Of a stretch of 64,000 nucleotides of DNA, positions 32,659-41,354 are shown in pieces; positions within the stretch are counted from its first letter, which is position 1; each line of letters opens with the position of its first letter. Made by a program: the position numbers and the translations under genes. Origin of the DNA: Bacillus_AB infantis_B. Lineage in GTDB: Bacteria; Bacillota; Bacilli; Bacillales; Cytobacillaceae. The stretch is taken from positions 1-64,000 of the forward strand of contig NZ_VTER01000013.1 of the NCBI RefSeq assembly GCF_008180445.1, in the 5' to 3' direction. A model generated the notes under the pieces. The model was given only the letters and a program-made list of their open reading frames with translations, was not told the DNA's origin and searched no databases.

Positions 32659-34818
32659 TTATTCTGCGATTGCTGCGTACTTTCTTTTGTGAATGATAGT
32701 GAAATAAGTGATCGTGCCAGCAATGAATACGAGCATAAAGCCAAGGAGGATGGCTGCATTATGCCACATGAAGGCAAAGTCTCCGCTCGATGCCACAGCC
32801 TTCAGGCCTGCCACTGAATAGGTCATCGGCAGCAGGGCATTGAAATGCTGCAGGAATCCCGGAATCAGTTCAAGCGGGAAGGTGCCTGCACTTGTTGTCA
32901 GCTGCAGGATGAGTATAAGAATAGCAACAAATCTTCCCGGATCTCCAAGTGCTGTAACAAAGAATTGGATCAGCGCCATGAAGGTCAGGCTTGTAATAAT
33001 ATTGAACAGAAGGAATAATGGGATGCTCTGAACTTCCAGCCCCAGTCCTGAAAGCAGGATCCATGAAGCGATAAGCGCCTGGATGATGCCTGCTGCTGCA
33101 AGGACGCCAAATTTGGCTGCAAACCAGCTCAGGCCGTTTCCAGGGACCGATGCCGGCTCCCTGAGCGGGAACACGATGGATAGAAGCAGCGCTCCGACAA
33201 ACAAGCCCAATGAAAGGAAGTATGGCGTAAAGCCGGTTCCGTAGTTAGGCACTTCATTGATTTTTTCATTTTTCACCTGGACAGGTTCGGCAATCATATT
33301 GTAGGTTTTGTCATCCGCACTTACAGATGAAGCTTCCTCAGCTCCGTCCTTCAGTTTGCCTGCAAGCTCTGCTGAGCCTTCGGACAATGCTGAATTCCCT
33401 TCTGCCACTTTGCCGGCACCTTCAGACAGCTTTCCTGCACCTTCTTTCAGGGCGCCAGAGCCATCAGCCAGCTTGCCGAGACCGCCGGAAAGCTCTGTGC
33501 TCCCTGCTGCCAGCTGTGCTGACCCGGCTTTTGCTGAAGCAAATTGCTGTCCGTATTCATTCATGCCTGCGATAAACTGCTGCTGGCCATCCTGAATCTT
33601 GGCTGTACCTTGTGCGAGTGAAGAGCTTCCTGCGGCAAGAGAATCAATTCCCTGCTGCAATTGCTTTTGCCCTTCTGAAAGGCTGCCAATTTTTTCTGAC
33701 AGCTGCTGTGCTCCGCCGGATATTTGGCCGGCAGATTCGGCAAGCTGTGATGTACCGGCTGCCAGCTGGCCTAAGGCTGCTTCCAGCTCTTTTCTTTCAG
33801 GGGAGTCCTCCGGCATCTGCTGCAGGACTGCTTCCAGCTTTTGCTGAAGCTGGGACATTCCGCCGCTGACCTTGGCAGCTTCTGTCTGCCATTGATCAAG
33901 TGAGCCTGAAAGTGAGGCAGCACCGCCCTGAAGCTGTTCTCCTCCTTTAACAAGGGCAGGAACTTTTCCCTGGACCTGCTGGATTCCTTCATTCAGCTTT
34001 GCAGCTCCAGCAGCGGCTTCCTGATTACCCGCCTGAAGCTCACTGGCCGCAGATTCCAATTTCTGATGGCCGGCTTGAAGCTTTCCAAGACCGGAGTCCA
34101 GGTCCTTCGCTCCTGCAGCCAGCTCTGCAGATCCTTTGTTCACCTGGCTGACGCCATTATCAAATTCAACAGACTTCCCGGCCAGTTCTCCGAGCTTATC
34201 CTTCAGTTCCTGTGAACCTGACTTAAGCTCCAGGGCTCCTTCGTCAAGCTTACCGGCCCCATCGCTCGCCTGTACCAAACCGTCTGTCATGTCGCCGATT
34301 TTATCAAACATCGTCTCAGCATAGGTTTCGGTAATTTTCTCGGAAAGAGAAGCTTTGATTTTTTCAATTGCTGTACCGCCAATCTGTGAAGAAAGGAAGT
34401 TATAGCTTTCGTTTGGAACATAAATCAAATTCAGCTTTTTCGGATCTTCATCCAAAAGAGTTGTCGCATTCTCTGAAAAGTCCTCAGGAACCTCCACAAG
34501 AATATAATACTTCTCCTTCTCCAGATCTTTATAGCCTTCCTCTTTAGTAACAAACTTAAAATTAAAATCGGCACTATCTTTTAAATTGGATATCAGTTCG
34601 TCCCCGAGCTGCAGCTCTTTTCCTTCGAATTCTGCCCCTTTGTCTTCATTGACTACTGCGACAGGCAGATCGGCAAGATGATCATAAGGATCCCAGAATG
34701 CCCAAAGGAACATTCCGCTGTAAAGCACAGGAATGAACAGGACAGCAATAATCGGGATCAGCAGTTTTCTGTTTTTAAAGATAGCTGAAAACTCATTCCT
34801 GAATAGTCTATTTTTCAT
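32659..34818 (-). CDS. yhgE: YhgE/Pip family membrane protein
   Basis: 719 aa. One membrane segment near the N-terminus (about 15-35), a long extracellular part and about five segments at the C-terminus (about 535-710), as in ABC-2-type exporters and phage infection protein Pip. The middle (about 190-490) is a low-complexity helical repeat with LxxGxxxLxxG and SGSxEL units (for example SGGLGKLADGSGALKEGAGK). Related proteins (YhgE, EsaA) export or anchor cell-surface factors and serve as phage receptors. yhgD lies 77 nt upstream on the same strand and likely represses it. Confidence 0.9.
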   Translation of the reverse strand: MKNRLFRNEFSAIFKNRKLLIPIIAVLFIPVLYSGMFLWAFWDPYDHLADLPVAVVNEDKGAEFEGKELQLGDELISNLKDSADFNFKFVTKEEGYKDLEKEKYYILVEVPEDFSENATTLLDEDPKKLNLIYVPNESYNFLSSQIGGTAIEKIKASLSEKITETYAETMFDKIGDMTDGLVQASDGAGKLDEGALELKSGSQELKDKLGELAGKSVEFDNGVSQVNKGSAELAAGAKDLDSGLGKLQAGHQKLESAASELQAGNQEAAAGAAKLNEGIQQVQGKVPALVKGGEQLQGGAASLSGSLDQWQTEAAKVSGGMSQLQQKLEAVLQQMPEDSPERKELEAALGQLAAGTSQLAESAGQISGGAQQLSEKIGSLSEGQKQLQQGIDSLAAGSSSLAQGTAKIQDGQQQFIAGMNEYGQQFASAKAGSAQLAAGSTELSGGLGKLADGSGALKEGAGKLSEGAGKVAEGNSALSEGSAELAGKLKDGAEEASSVSADDKTYNMIAEPVQVKNEKINEVPNYGTGFTPYFLSLGLFVGALLLSIVFPLREPASVPGNGLSWFAAKFGVLAAAGIIQALIASWILLSGLGLEVQSIPLFLLFNIITSLTFMALIQFFVTALGDPGRFVAILILILQLTTSAGTFPLELIPGFLQHFNALLPMTYSVAGLKAVASSGDFAFMWHNAAILLGFMLVFIAGTITYFTIIHKRKYAAIAE

Positions 34819-34845
34819 TTATATTTCCTCCTGCACGATTGACTG

Positions 34846-34873
34846 TTTTGTTCAAATGGTCAATTTTATTCAT
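34846..34873. promoter_or_regulatory. candidate YhgD operator ahead of yhgE
   Basis: A 28-bp element starting TTTTGTTCAAAT and ending TTCAT. It agrees at 21 of 28 positions with the reverse complement of 35499-35526 ahead of yhgD. TGTTCA and TATTCA form a direct repeat 18 bp apart. Confidence 0.5.
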
Positions 34874-34895
34874 AAAACAAGGATTATCCCTTAAG

Positions 34896-35468
34896 TCAGT
34901 TAGATAATCCTTTAAACAGGTATTGCTCAAACAGCTTTGCAATTTCCTCTTTTTCAAGAGGTTTATGCTGCTTTTCCCAATCAAAGATCAGGGCGATATA
35001 GAGCTTGAACATGATGAAGGCAGTCAGCTCAGGATCGCAGTCTGCTATCTCGCCTTTTTTCACAGCTTCGGCAACTTTTTCTTTAATATAAGAAAGAATT
35101 GATTTTTCCAGCCTCTCCATTACCTCCATCACTGCAGGAGTGCCCATTTCCTTTTCTTCCTGGAAAAGCTTGATGGTCAGCTGGTGCTTCAGCCTGAACT
35201 CAAGGATCCCATATAAGGCGCGATGGACATTTTCGTGGAAAGATAAAGAAGAATCCAGAGATTCGTCAGCTGCAATTTTCATTTCCTTGATGAGCGTTGT
35301 GATGATTTCATCGAATAATTCCTCTTTATTCTTAAAAAACGTGTAGATCGTCCCTTTGCCGACATTCGCAATTTTGGCCACCTGATCCATTGTGGTTGCT
35401 TTATAGCCAAACAGAGAAAATGATTTATTGGCAGCTTCAATAATTAATTGCTTGCGGTCTACAGCCAT
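34896..35468 (-). CDS. yhgD: TetR/AcrR family regulator
   Basis: 190 aa. N-terminal helix-turn-helix (about 10-55) with KATTMDQVAKIANVGKGTIYTFFKNKEELFDEI. The C-terminal ligand domain has EFRLKHQLTIKLFQEEKEMGTPAVMEVMERL. Paired with yhgE as in B. subtilis. It probably represses yhgE and itself, since the same element precedes both genes. Confidence 0.92.
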   Translation of the reverse strand: MAVDRKQLIIEAANKSFSLFGYKATTMDQVAKIANVGKGTIYTFFKNKEELFDEIITTLIKEMKIAADESLDSSLSFHENVHRALYGILEFRLKHQLTIKLFQEEKEMGTPAVMEVMERLEKSILSYIKEKVAEAVKKGEIADCDPELTAFIMFKLYIALIFDWEKQHKPLEKEEIAKLFEQYLFKGLSN

Positions 35469-35498
35469 CTATACACCTCGATTCACAAAAATGACTGA

Positions 35499-35526
35499 AT
35501 GAACATTTTGGTCAATTTGAACAAAA
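35499..35526. promoter_or_regulatory. candidate YhgD operator ahead of yhgD
   Basis: A 28-bp element starting ATGAACATTTTGGTCAA. Its reverse complement agrees with the element at 34846-34873, so it may serve autoregulation. Confidence 0.5.
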
Positions 35527-35614
35527 ATAATAATAGCATATGTCAGCAGCTCTTGCAATGCTTCCCGGTTAATAATTTATTTACTTTGCCTGACTGAGGG
35601 ACATAATCAGAACC

Positions 35615-35652
35615 AAAGAAAGAGCCCTGCCACAAAAGGCAGGTCTCCTTCT
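35615..35652 (-). terminator. weak terminator of hemEH
   Basis: Interrupted stem with CCTGCC / GGCAGG arms, then TCTTTCTTTGG on the minus strand, next to the hemH stop. Confidence 0.5.
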
Positions 35653-35657
35653 CTCTG

Positions 35658-36590
35658 CTATTCTGAAAGCTTCCTCAGTACAGCCGATGCCATTGCATCA
35701 ATGAATTCAGGCTGTGAGTTAGGCATTTCCGGACGATAATAGCTTGCACCGATTTCCTCTGTTACGACTTTGCATTCATAGTCATTGTCATATAAAACCT
35801 CAAGGTGGTCTGCCACAAATCCTACTGGTGTATAGACGAATGCTTTATAGCCTTTTTCATTATACAAGTCGCGCGTCAGGTCCTGGACATCCGGCCCAAG
35901 CCATGGCTCAGGAGTATTCCCGGCACTCTGCCAGCCAACCTCATAATTTTCTACCCCCGCCTGTTCAGCGATCAGATCGGCAGTCTCCTGCAGCTGGTTA
36001 GGGTAAGGATCTCCAGACTGGAGAATTTTCTCTGGCAGGCTGTGGGCCGATACGATCAGCACTGCATTGTCTTTTTCATCTGCAGGCATGGATGCGAAGG
36101 CTTCCTTCACTTTTTCTGCCCAATAGCCGATGAATTTCGGTTCTCTATACCAGCTTTCTACAGAAGTGATGGCCAGGCCGCCAAGCCTTTCTGCTTCTTC
36201 TTTTGCACGGCCATTATATGACTTCACGCTGAAGGTTGAAAAATGGGGAGCCAGCACGATGCTTGCAGCTTCCGTGATTCCATCTTCTTTCATGCTCTTC
36301 ACTGCATCTTCGACAAAAGGTTCAATATGCTTCAAGCCCAGATACATCTTGAATTCAATTTCATCCTGGATGCTGTTAAGATGCTGCTCAAGCTTTTCAC
36401 CCTGCTCCTGTGTAATCCTGGCAAGCGGGGAAATCCCTCCGATTGCTTCATAGCGGCTCCGCAGATCTTCAAGCATCTCATCCGAGGGCTTTCTTCCATG
36501 GCGGATATGAGTATAATAGCGCTCAATATCTTCTTCTTTATATGGCGTTCCGTAGGCCATGACAAGCAGGCCCATTTTCTTTTTCGGCAT
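35658..36590 (-). CDS. hemH: ferrochelatase (coproporphyrin-type)
   Basis: 310 aa. Inserts Fe(II) into the porphyrin; in Firmicutes the substrate is coproporphyrin III (CpfC). Seen: N-terminus LLVMAYGTPYKEEDIERYYTHIRHGRKPS, the catalytic His in VLAPHFSTFSVKSY and the Glu in TPVGFVADHLEVLYDND. Soluble, with no membrane segment. It follows hemE by 84 nt. hemY, the usual third gene of this operon, is not next to it. Confidence 0.94.
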   Translation of the reverse strand: MPKKKMGLLVMAYGTPYKEEDIERYYTHIRHGRKPSDEMLEDLRSRYEAIGGISPLARITQEQGEKLEQHLNSIQDEIEFKMYLGLKHIEPFVEDAVKSMKEDGITEAASIVLAPHFSTFSVKSYNGRAKEEAERLGGLAITSVESWYREPKFIGYWAEKVKEAFASMPADEKDNAVLIVSAHSLPEKILQSGDPYPNQLQETADLIAEQAGVENYEVGWQSAGNTPEPWLGPDVQDLTRDLYNEKGYKAFVYTPVGFVADHLEVLYDNDYECKVVTEEIGASYYRPEMPNSQPEFIDAMASAVLRKLSE

Positions 36591-36674
36591 TATATTTACA
36601 CCTCATTTTAATTATGTCTCTAGTCACTTATTGTGCCAAAAACCCGGCTGAATACAAAATCTAATGCTCAGGAA

Positions 36675-37721
36675 TTACTCAGCAAGCTTGAAAGCCGAGT
36701 AATCGTGGATAAAGCCAGTCAGTTTTTTCAAAGTATCCGGGTTGACAGACGGGAAGACGCCGTGGCCAAGATTGAAAATATAGCCTGGCTGCTGCATCCC
36801 CTGGTCAAGGATGTCCCTGGCTCTCTCTTCAATTACTTCCCATGGAGCAAGCAAAATGGCAGGATCAAGATTGCCCATGACTGTTTTCCTGATGCCCATC
36901 TCCCTTGCCTCGCTGATTGGAAGCCTCCAATCCAGTCCGACTACGTCCAGGGGAAGATCATGCCACTCCATGGCGAGGTGGCTTGCGCCCACGCCAAACA
37001 TGATCAAAGGCACATTTTCTTCTTTAAGGGCTGTGAAGATCCGTTCCATAACCGGCTTGATGAAGCAGCGGTAATCGGCCACATTCAGTGCGCCTACCCA
37101 TGAATCGAAAAGCTGGATAGCCTTTGCGCCAGCCTTGATCTGTGCTTTTACATAAACGATGATGGTGTCAGCAAGCTTGTCCATCAGCGCGAACCATGCT
37201 TGCGGCTCGGAATACATGAAAGCTTTTGTTTTATTGTAATTCTTTGACGGCCCGCCTTCGATCATATAGCTGGCGATTGTGAATGGCGCGCCGGAGAAGC
37301 CGATCAAAGGAACTGTCAGCTGTTCTTCCGTTAAGAGCTTGATTGTGTCAAGGACATAGGGAATATCCTGTTCAGGATGAAGTTCCCCCAGTTTCTCAAC
37401 ATCTGAAAGCGAGCGGACCGGATTGGAAATCACCGGACCGATGCCTGTTTTAATATCTACGTCCACTCCGATGGCCGGAAGAGGCGTCATGATGTCTTTA
37501 TAGAGAATCGCAGCATCCACTCCGTAGTTTTCAACCGGCAGTCTTGTAACATAGGCACATAGTTCAGGCTGATGCGTTATTTCGAATAAGGAGTATTTCT
37601 CTTTGATGGCTCGGTATTCGGGCTGGGATCTGCCAGCCTGCCGCATATACCATACAGGGACGCGGTCTGTTTTTTCCCCGCGCGCCGCTTTTAAAAATGT
37701 TTCATCTATCTGTTTTGCCAT
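36675..37721 (-). CDS. hemE: uroporphyrinogen decarboxylase
   Basis: 348 aa. Decarboxylates the four acetate groups of uroporphyrinogen III to give coproporphyrinogen III. Signature RVPVWYMRQAGRSQPEY near residue 20-36 and the second motif GFSGAPFTIASYMIEGG near 142. Followed by hemH in the same direction. No defect seen. Confidence 0.95.
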   Translation of the reverse strand: MAKQIDETFLKAARGEKTDRVPVWYMRQAGRSQPEYRAIKEKYSLFEITHQPELCAYVTRLPVENYGVDAAILYKDIMTPLPAIGVDVDIKTGIGPVISNPVRSLSDVEKLGELHPEQDIPYVLDTIKLLTEEQLTVPLIGFSGAPFTIASYMIEGGPSKNYNKTKAFMYSEPQAWFALMDKLADTIIVYVKAQIKAGAKAIQLFDSWVGALNVADYRCFIKPVMERIFTALKEENVPLIMFGVGASHLAMEWHDLPLDVVGLDWRLPISEAREMGIRKTVMGNLDPAILLAPWEVIEERARDILDQGMQQPGYIFNLGHGVFPSVNPDTLKKLTGFIHDYSAFKLAE

Positions 37722-38043
37722 AAAATTGTATCCACCTTTCAGTACTCTTCTGTTTGTTTATTGTAATATATCTTTTTGGAAATTAGAAATTTCGGTATGT
37801 ATGAAGGCATATTGCCCCTTCCACTATAGCGGTTTCAGGATAGGTTGTATAGATTGCCTGGGGAAATGTCGAAAATTTGCCTTAAAAAGCTGCAGCGGGT
37901 TCATATTTTCCTAACGAATACGAAAAAAGAATGGAACGCTGCTTTTGTTTCATTGACCCAGCGGTAGTGGCATAAATACACTTGGTTACAAAGTAATAAC
38001 CTTAGTGTCATTCTATGAAGTAATTTGGTTATCTATATGGGGG

Positions 38044-38176
38044 CTGTTGATTTGCGTTCCAGGCACTTCGCTTTCCGCGGGGCGGAGTTGAGTCTCCTCG
38101 GAGCAAGCTCCTGTGGGGTCTCAACTCTTCCGCTATCTCCCGCTGGAGTCTTCGTGCCTTGCACTCCAATCAACAG
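38044..38176. repeat. complete Bacillus intergenic palindromic repeat
   Basis: 133 bp with ends CTGTTGATT and AATCAACAG. The outer arms pair over AGGCAC / GTGCCT; an inner arm pair GAGTTGAG / CTCAACTC surrounds a loop with GGAGCAAGCTCC. The right end is the same as 461-494 beside the group II intron. Confidence 0.75.
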
Positions 38177-38393
38177 GTTTTCAAATTCGAATGGCAGTAC
38201 AACCCTGAAAACTTTAACATTCAATTACCATTTTAGAACTCCATCGAAGCAGGTCAATTAATACCTTATAGTTTTATATTTCGTAAAAAACGTTAACGTA
38301 AAGTTGGCTTTTCATGACATTGCTTTATTCAATTCTATTATTAGGGTTATTTCCTTTAATTCATTGATTTTGCAAAGGAAAAAACAAACCAAA

Positions 38394-38430
38394 AAAGGCA
38401 CGGAACCCTAACATTCCGTACCCCCTTTGG
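38394..38430 (-). terminator. terminator of the DUF5068-like lipoprotein gene
   Basis: Stem GGYACGGAA / TTCCGTRCC with an 8-nt loop and six T on the minus strand. Confidence 0.75.
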
Positions 38431-38463
38431 TCTGAAAAATACTGCCTTCATGTAAGCGGGCTT

Positions 38464-39729
38464 TTATCTCGGCAGTGTAAATTCAGCTGTTCTTCCTTTG
38501 AATGCTTTTGTGCCGTCTTCGTTATAGAAGGGGCCGAATTCCAGGTTGAACTTTTTAAATATCTCGAATTCGTCTTTCCTGAATAAGAAGACATGAAGCT
38601 TTTCGCCCTGTGCCCCTGCTTCAATTGTCTGGGGGTCGCGCGGTTCGACCATGCCCTGTGCCAGAACCCTTGCACGGTCATCGTCCACAGAAAGGATGGA
38701 GCCGATATTCCAGATGCTGAGAGGCTCTGAAGATTGATTGTCAATCTTGAATTTAACTGTCAGGGCCACAATGCCGCTATCGCCAAAATTCTCAAAGCGG
38801 GGCTTATTGGCCTCTGTCGGGGTAATTTCTGTATATTGCACCCCTTCAAGTGTTACATTCACATCGCCGATCTTCTGGGTTTCGCCAATTCCCTCTTTTT
38901 CAAAGATCATCTTTTTATCTGCCATATTATCGGTCGTCAGCCGATCCTGATAGAAGGAAGGCCCGCTTGCCAGTGCACTCTTCTGGTCATTGCTGTAGAC
39001 AAAGTCAAAGACGGCATTCCCCTGGATGGAACCCTTGAACTGGTCGTTGTCTGCAGCTCCGCCTTCAATGATGTACTTCGGCTTTACAGTCGAAAGCTTT
39101 TCGAATTCGGCATTTGTCAGGGTAAATGAAATCAGCCCCGTTACCTTTTCCCCGGCTGCGAATTTCCCTGTTTCTGATTCTTTTTTCGACTTAACCTTGT
39201 CTTCATCAAGGATAAAGGTCGGGTCTGATGGGTACCAGTCCAGCTCATGTGATGTCTGGATCCGGTGCATATTATTGTAATACATTGCTTTGTCAGTGCC
39301 ATTATCCACTGTAACCTTAGCCGTGATCACATACCCGTCAATCTCATCATTGAACGGGATCGTGACATCTTCGTGCATATCTGTCACTTTAACGATCTGA
39401 TATTCATCCACAGAGACTTTGAAGCCTTTCATATCGTGGACAAAGCCAGGATCACTGTTCGTATAGATGACTTCAGCATCGCCCTCTGATTCATCGGCAA
39501 TATTCGGGTTAAGCAGTTCTCCTTCTGCACTTGTTCCTTCAGCCGTTTCTTCAGCTTCTTCCACATTTTCCGACTCATCAGTTTCTCCCTCTGCGTCAGC
39601 ATGCTCTGTTTCTTCAGCTTCAACCTTCTTTTCCGGCTCTTTATCGTTTGAAGCTTTTTCGTCATTCCCGCATGCCGATAGCAAAAGCATCAGCGACATA
39701 AGTGCTGTCCATAAAACATTTTTCTTCAC
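38464..39729 (-). CDS. DUF5068-like lipoprotein
   Basis: About 421 aa from GTG at 39729 (a TTG at 39741 is possible). Signal peptide with lipobox LLSAC, lipidated Cys20, then a strongly acidic Glu/Asp/Ala linker of about 60 residues. The folded part begins IYTNSDPGFVHDMKGFKVSVDEYQ and contains repeated immunoglobulin-like beta segments (GYVITAKVTVDNGTDKAMYY; GIVALTVKFKIDNQSSEPLS), as in DUF5068/DUF4352 surface proteins. Exported and membrane-anchored; function unknown. Confidence 0.85.
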   Translation of the reverse strand: MKKNVLWTALMSLMLLLSACGNDEKASNDKEPEKKVEAEETEHADAEGETDESENVEEAEETAEGTSAEGELLNPNIADESEGDAEVIYTNSDPGFVHDMKGFKVSVDEYQIVKVTDMHEDVTIPFNDEIDGYVITAKVTVDNGTDKAMYYNNMHRIQTSHELDWYPSDPTFILDEDKVKSKKESETGKFAAGEKVTGLISFTLTNAEFEKLSTVKPKYIIEGGAADNDQFKGSIQGNAVFDFVYSNDQKSALASGPSFYQDRLTTDNMADKKMIFEKEGIGETQKIGDVNVTLEGVQYTEITPTEANKPRFENFGDSGIVALTVKFKIDNQSSEPLSIWNIGSILSVDDDRARVLAQGMVEPRDPQTIEAGAQGEKLHVFLFRKDEFEIFKKFNLEFGPFYNEDGTKAFKGRTAEFTLPR

Positions 39730-40042
39730 GATTTTACACAACCTTTTATTGGATTATTTTCCCTTCGCCATTATAAATCACGAAATGATAGATTTCCCTG
39801 TTTAATAGATAAAAAGGAAAAAATAAGGAAATACTACCATCAATAAGCATGCAGAGGCAGGAGGATGCACACAGATACAGCAGCCTCCGAATAGGAAAAT
39901 ACCACCAATAGTTCCCGGATAAACCAAAATTTTGAAATAAACTTCTATCCGGCAGCTAAGAGCTCTGATTGGGAATCGGCATGCGGAAAAGCTATAATGA
40001 GGGAGAGCGCTATCATACAAAGAGAATCATGAGGTGATATGG
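39730..40042. other. intergenic region between lipoprotein gene and hmoB
   Basis: 313 bp of divergent promoter DNA. A hairpin GGAGGATGC (39860-39868) / GCAGCCTCC (39880-39888) has no T-run. A likely hmoB promoter is TTGGGA (39969-39974), 18 bp, TATAAT (39993-39998). No gene seen. Confidence 0.5.
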
Positions 40043-40555
40043 ATGAAGATTTATATGACTAACGGCACTTTTGATTTTTTAAAAACAGTTCAAGATAAGA
40101 ACAGCGCAGAGAAAATGGTGCTGATGCAGGATGCGGACAATAGCCTGCTCCTCCACGAAACCGGGGGAAAAACTTTATTTAACGAACCAAGGAGCTATGA
40201 AGTGCTGGATTCAACAGGTTCACTCGAAAGCCGCGGTTTTATTGTCATGAATAATATCCCCGTAACAGAAGAAGGCAGGCCCTTATTCGAATACCGGTTC
40301 AAAAACAGGGCTGGAGCGGTCGAAAACGAGCCTGGCTTCATAAGCATCCGGGTACTTCGTCCGCTTTCCAGCGATACGTATGTCATTCTCACCCAATGGG
40401 AGAGCGAAAAGGATTTCAAAAATTGGCAGGATTCCAAAGCCTATGAAAAAGCCCACGAAAAACGGGGAACAGATCAAGGCATTGATGTCCAGCGTCCAAA
40501 TATCTTTGCACGCCCATCCTTTGTAACAACTTATTATATTCCTGAAGCAGATTGA
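40043..40555 (+). CDS. hmoB: haem-degrading monooxygenase HmoB-like
   Basis: 170 aa, ferredoxin-like ABM fold of the IsdG kind in the C-terminal half. Seen: FEYRFKNRAGAVENEPGFISIRVLRPLSSDTYVILTQWESEKDFKNWQDSKAYEKAH, which holds the expected Asn, Trp and His residues of this family. HmoB (YhgC) of B. subtilis has the same two-part build. ATG at 40043 follows GAGGTGATATGG; an in-frame GTG in that site was rejected. A haem-cleaving role fits its place near hemEH. Confidence 0.88.
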   Translation: MKIYMTNGTFDFLKTVQDKNSAEKMVLMQDADNSLLLHETGGKTLFNEPRSYEVLDSTGSLESRGFIVMNNIPVTEEGRPLFEYRFKNRAGAVENEPGFISIRVLRPLSSDTYVILTQWESEKDFKNWQDSKAYEKAHEKRGTDQGIDVQRPNIFARPSFVTTYYIPEAD

Positions 40556-40572
40556 TCTTTAATATCATAAGT

Positions 40573-40612
40573 GGCCGGAAGATGCGGAGGCCCGCATTTT
40601 CCGGCCTTTTCT
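40573..40612 (+). terminator. terminator of hmoB
   Basis: Stem GGCCGGAAGATGCGG / CCGCATTTTCCGGCC followed by TTTTCTT. Confidence 0.85.
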
Positions 40613-40708
40613 TCGGGTGGCGGCTGTTTACAGGAAGGATGCAGGAAGAAAAAAAGAACCTGAAGAAATTAACGCCAGATTCTTTCATTCGCCCTATGCA
40701 AAATCCCT

Positions 40709-41353
40709 TCAGGCTTTAGGTCCTTGTTTGATGAGGCCGTTTTGATGGGCATACACAGCTGCCTGGGTGCGGTCGGAAACGGACAGCTTGCTGAGTATGT
40801 TGCTGACATGTGTTTTCACCGTTTTTATCCCTATAAAGAGCTGATTGCTGATTTCCTGGTTGGTCATCCCTTCGCCGATGCACAGAAGGACCTCCAGCTC
40901 CCTTTCTGTCAGTTCCTCGTGGGGCTTTTTCTCCCTGCCGCGAAGGCGGCCCATCATTTTGGTGGCGACCTTCGGCTCGATCACCGGCTCCCCCCTTGCA
41001 GCCTTCAGGATGCAGTCAAGCACTTCATCCGCCGTTGCTGTTTTAAGCATATAGCTGAATGCACCGGCCTCTATTGCAGGAAAGACCTGCTCATCATCAT
41101 AAAAACTTGTAATAATGATAATCTTGCACTGGGGATAGCTTTTCAATATTTCTTTTGTTGCTTCAATGCCGCTTCCGTTTTCCATTAAAAGATCCATAAG
41201 GACGACATCGGGCCTTTCCTTCAGCACGAGGGCAGCTCCCTCATGCCCGCTGGAAGCTTCCCCCACTATTTCTATTTCCGGTTCAGTCAAAAGATACGAG
41301 ATGATTCCCTTCCTTACCATTTCATGGTCATCCACAACTGCGATCCTGATCAC
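40709..41353 (-). CDS. liaR: LiaR/VraR family response regulator
   Basis: 214 aa. Receiver domain with phosphorylation Asp54 in VVLMDLLMENG, and Lys in MLKTATADEV. LuxR-type helix-turn-helix at about 145-205 (LTERELEVLLCIGEGMTNQEISNQLFIGIKTVKTHVSNIL). Works with LiaS in the cell-envelope stress response. One base separates it from liaS. The target genes liaIH are not in the window. Regulator of own operon is likely. Confidence 0.92.
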   Translation of the reverse strand: MIRIAVVDDHEMVRKGIISYLLTEPEIEIVGEASSGHEGAALVLKERPDVVLMDLLMENGSGIEATKEILKSYPQCKIIIITSFYDDEQVFPAIEAGAFSYMLKTATADEVLDCILKAARGEPVIEPKVATKMMGRLRGREKKPHEELTERELEVLLCIGEGMTNQEISNQLFIGIKTVKTHVSNILSKLSVSDRTQAAVYAHQNGLIKQGPKA

Positions 41354-41354
41354 T

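Larger units (their letters stand above)
37722..38463. other. long intergenic region upstream of hemE
   Basis: 742 bp with no convincing gene. It holds the hemE leader (37722-37780, with TACAAT as a possible -10), the palindromic repeat at 38044-38176 and the lipoprotein gene's terminator near 38394. The parts 37800-38040 and 38180-38390 show nothing I recognise. Confidence 0.6.
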
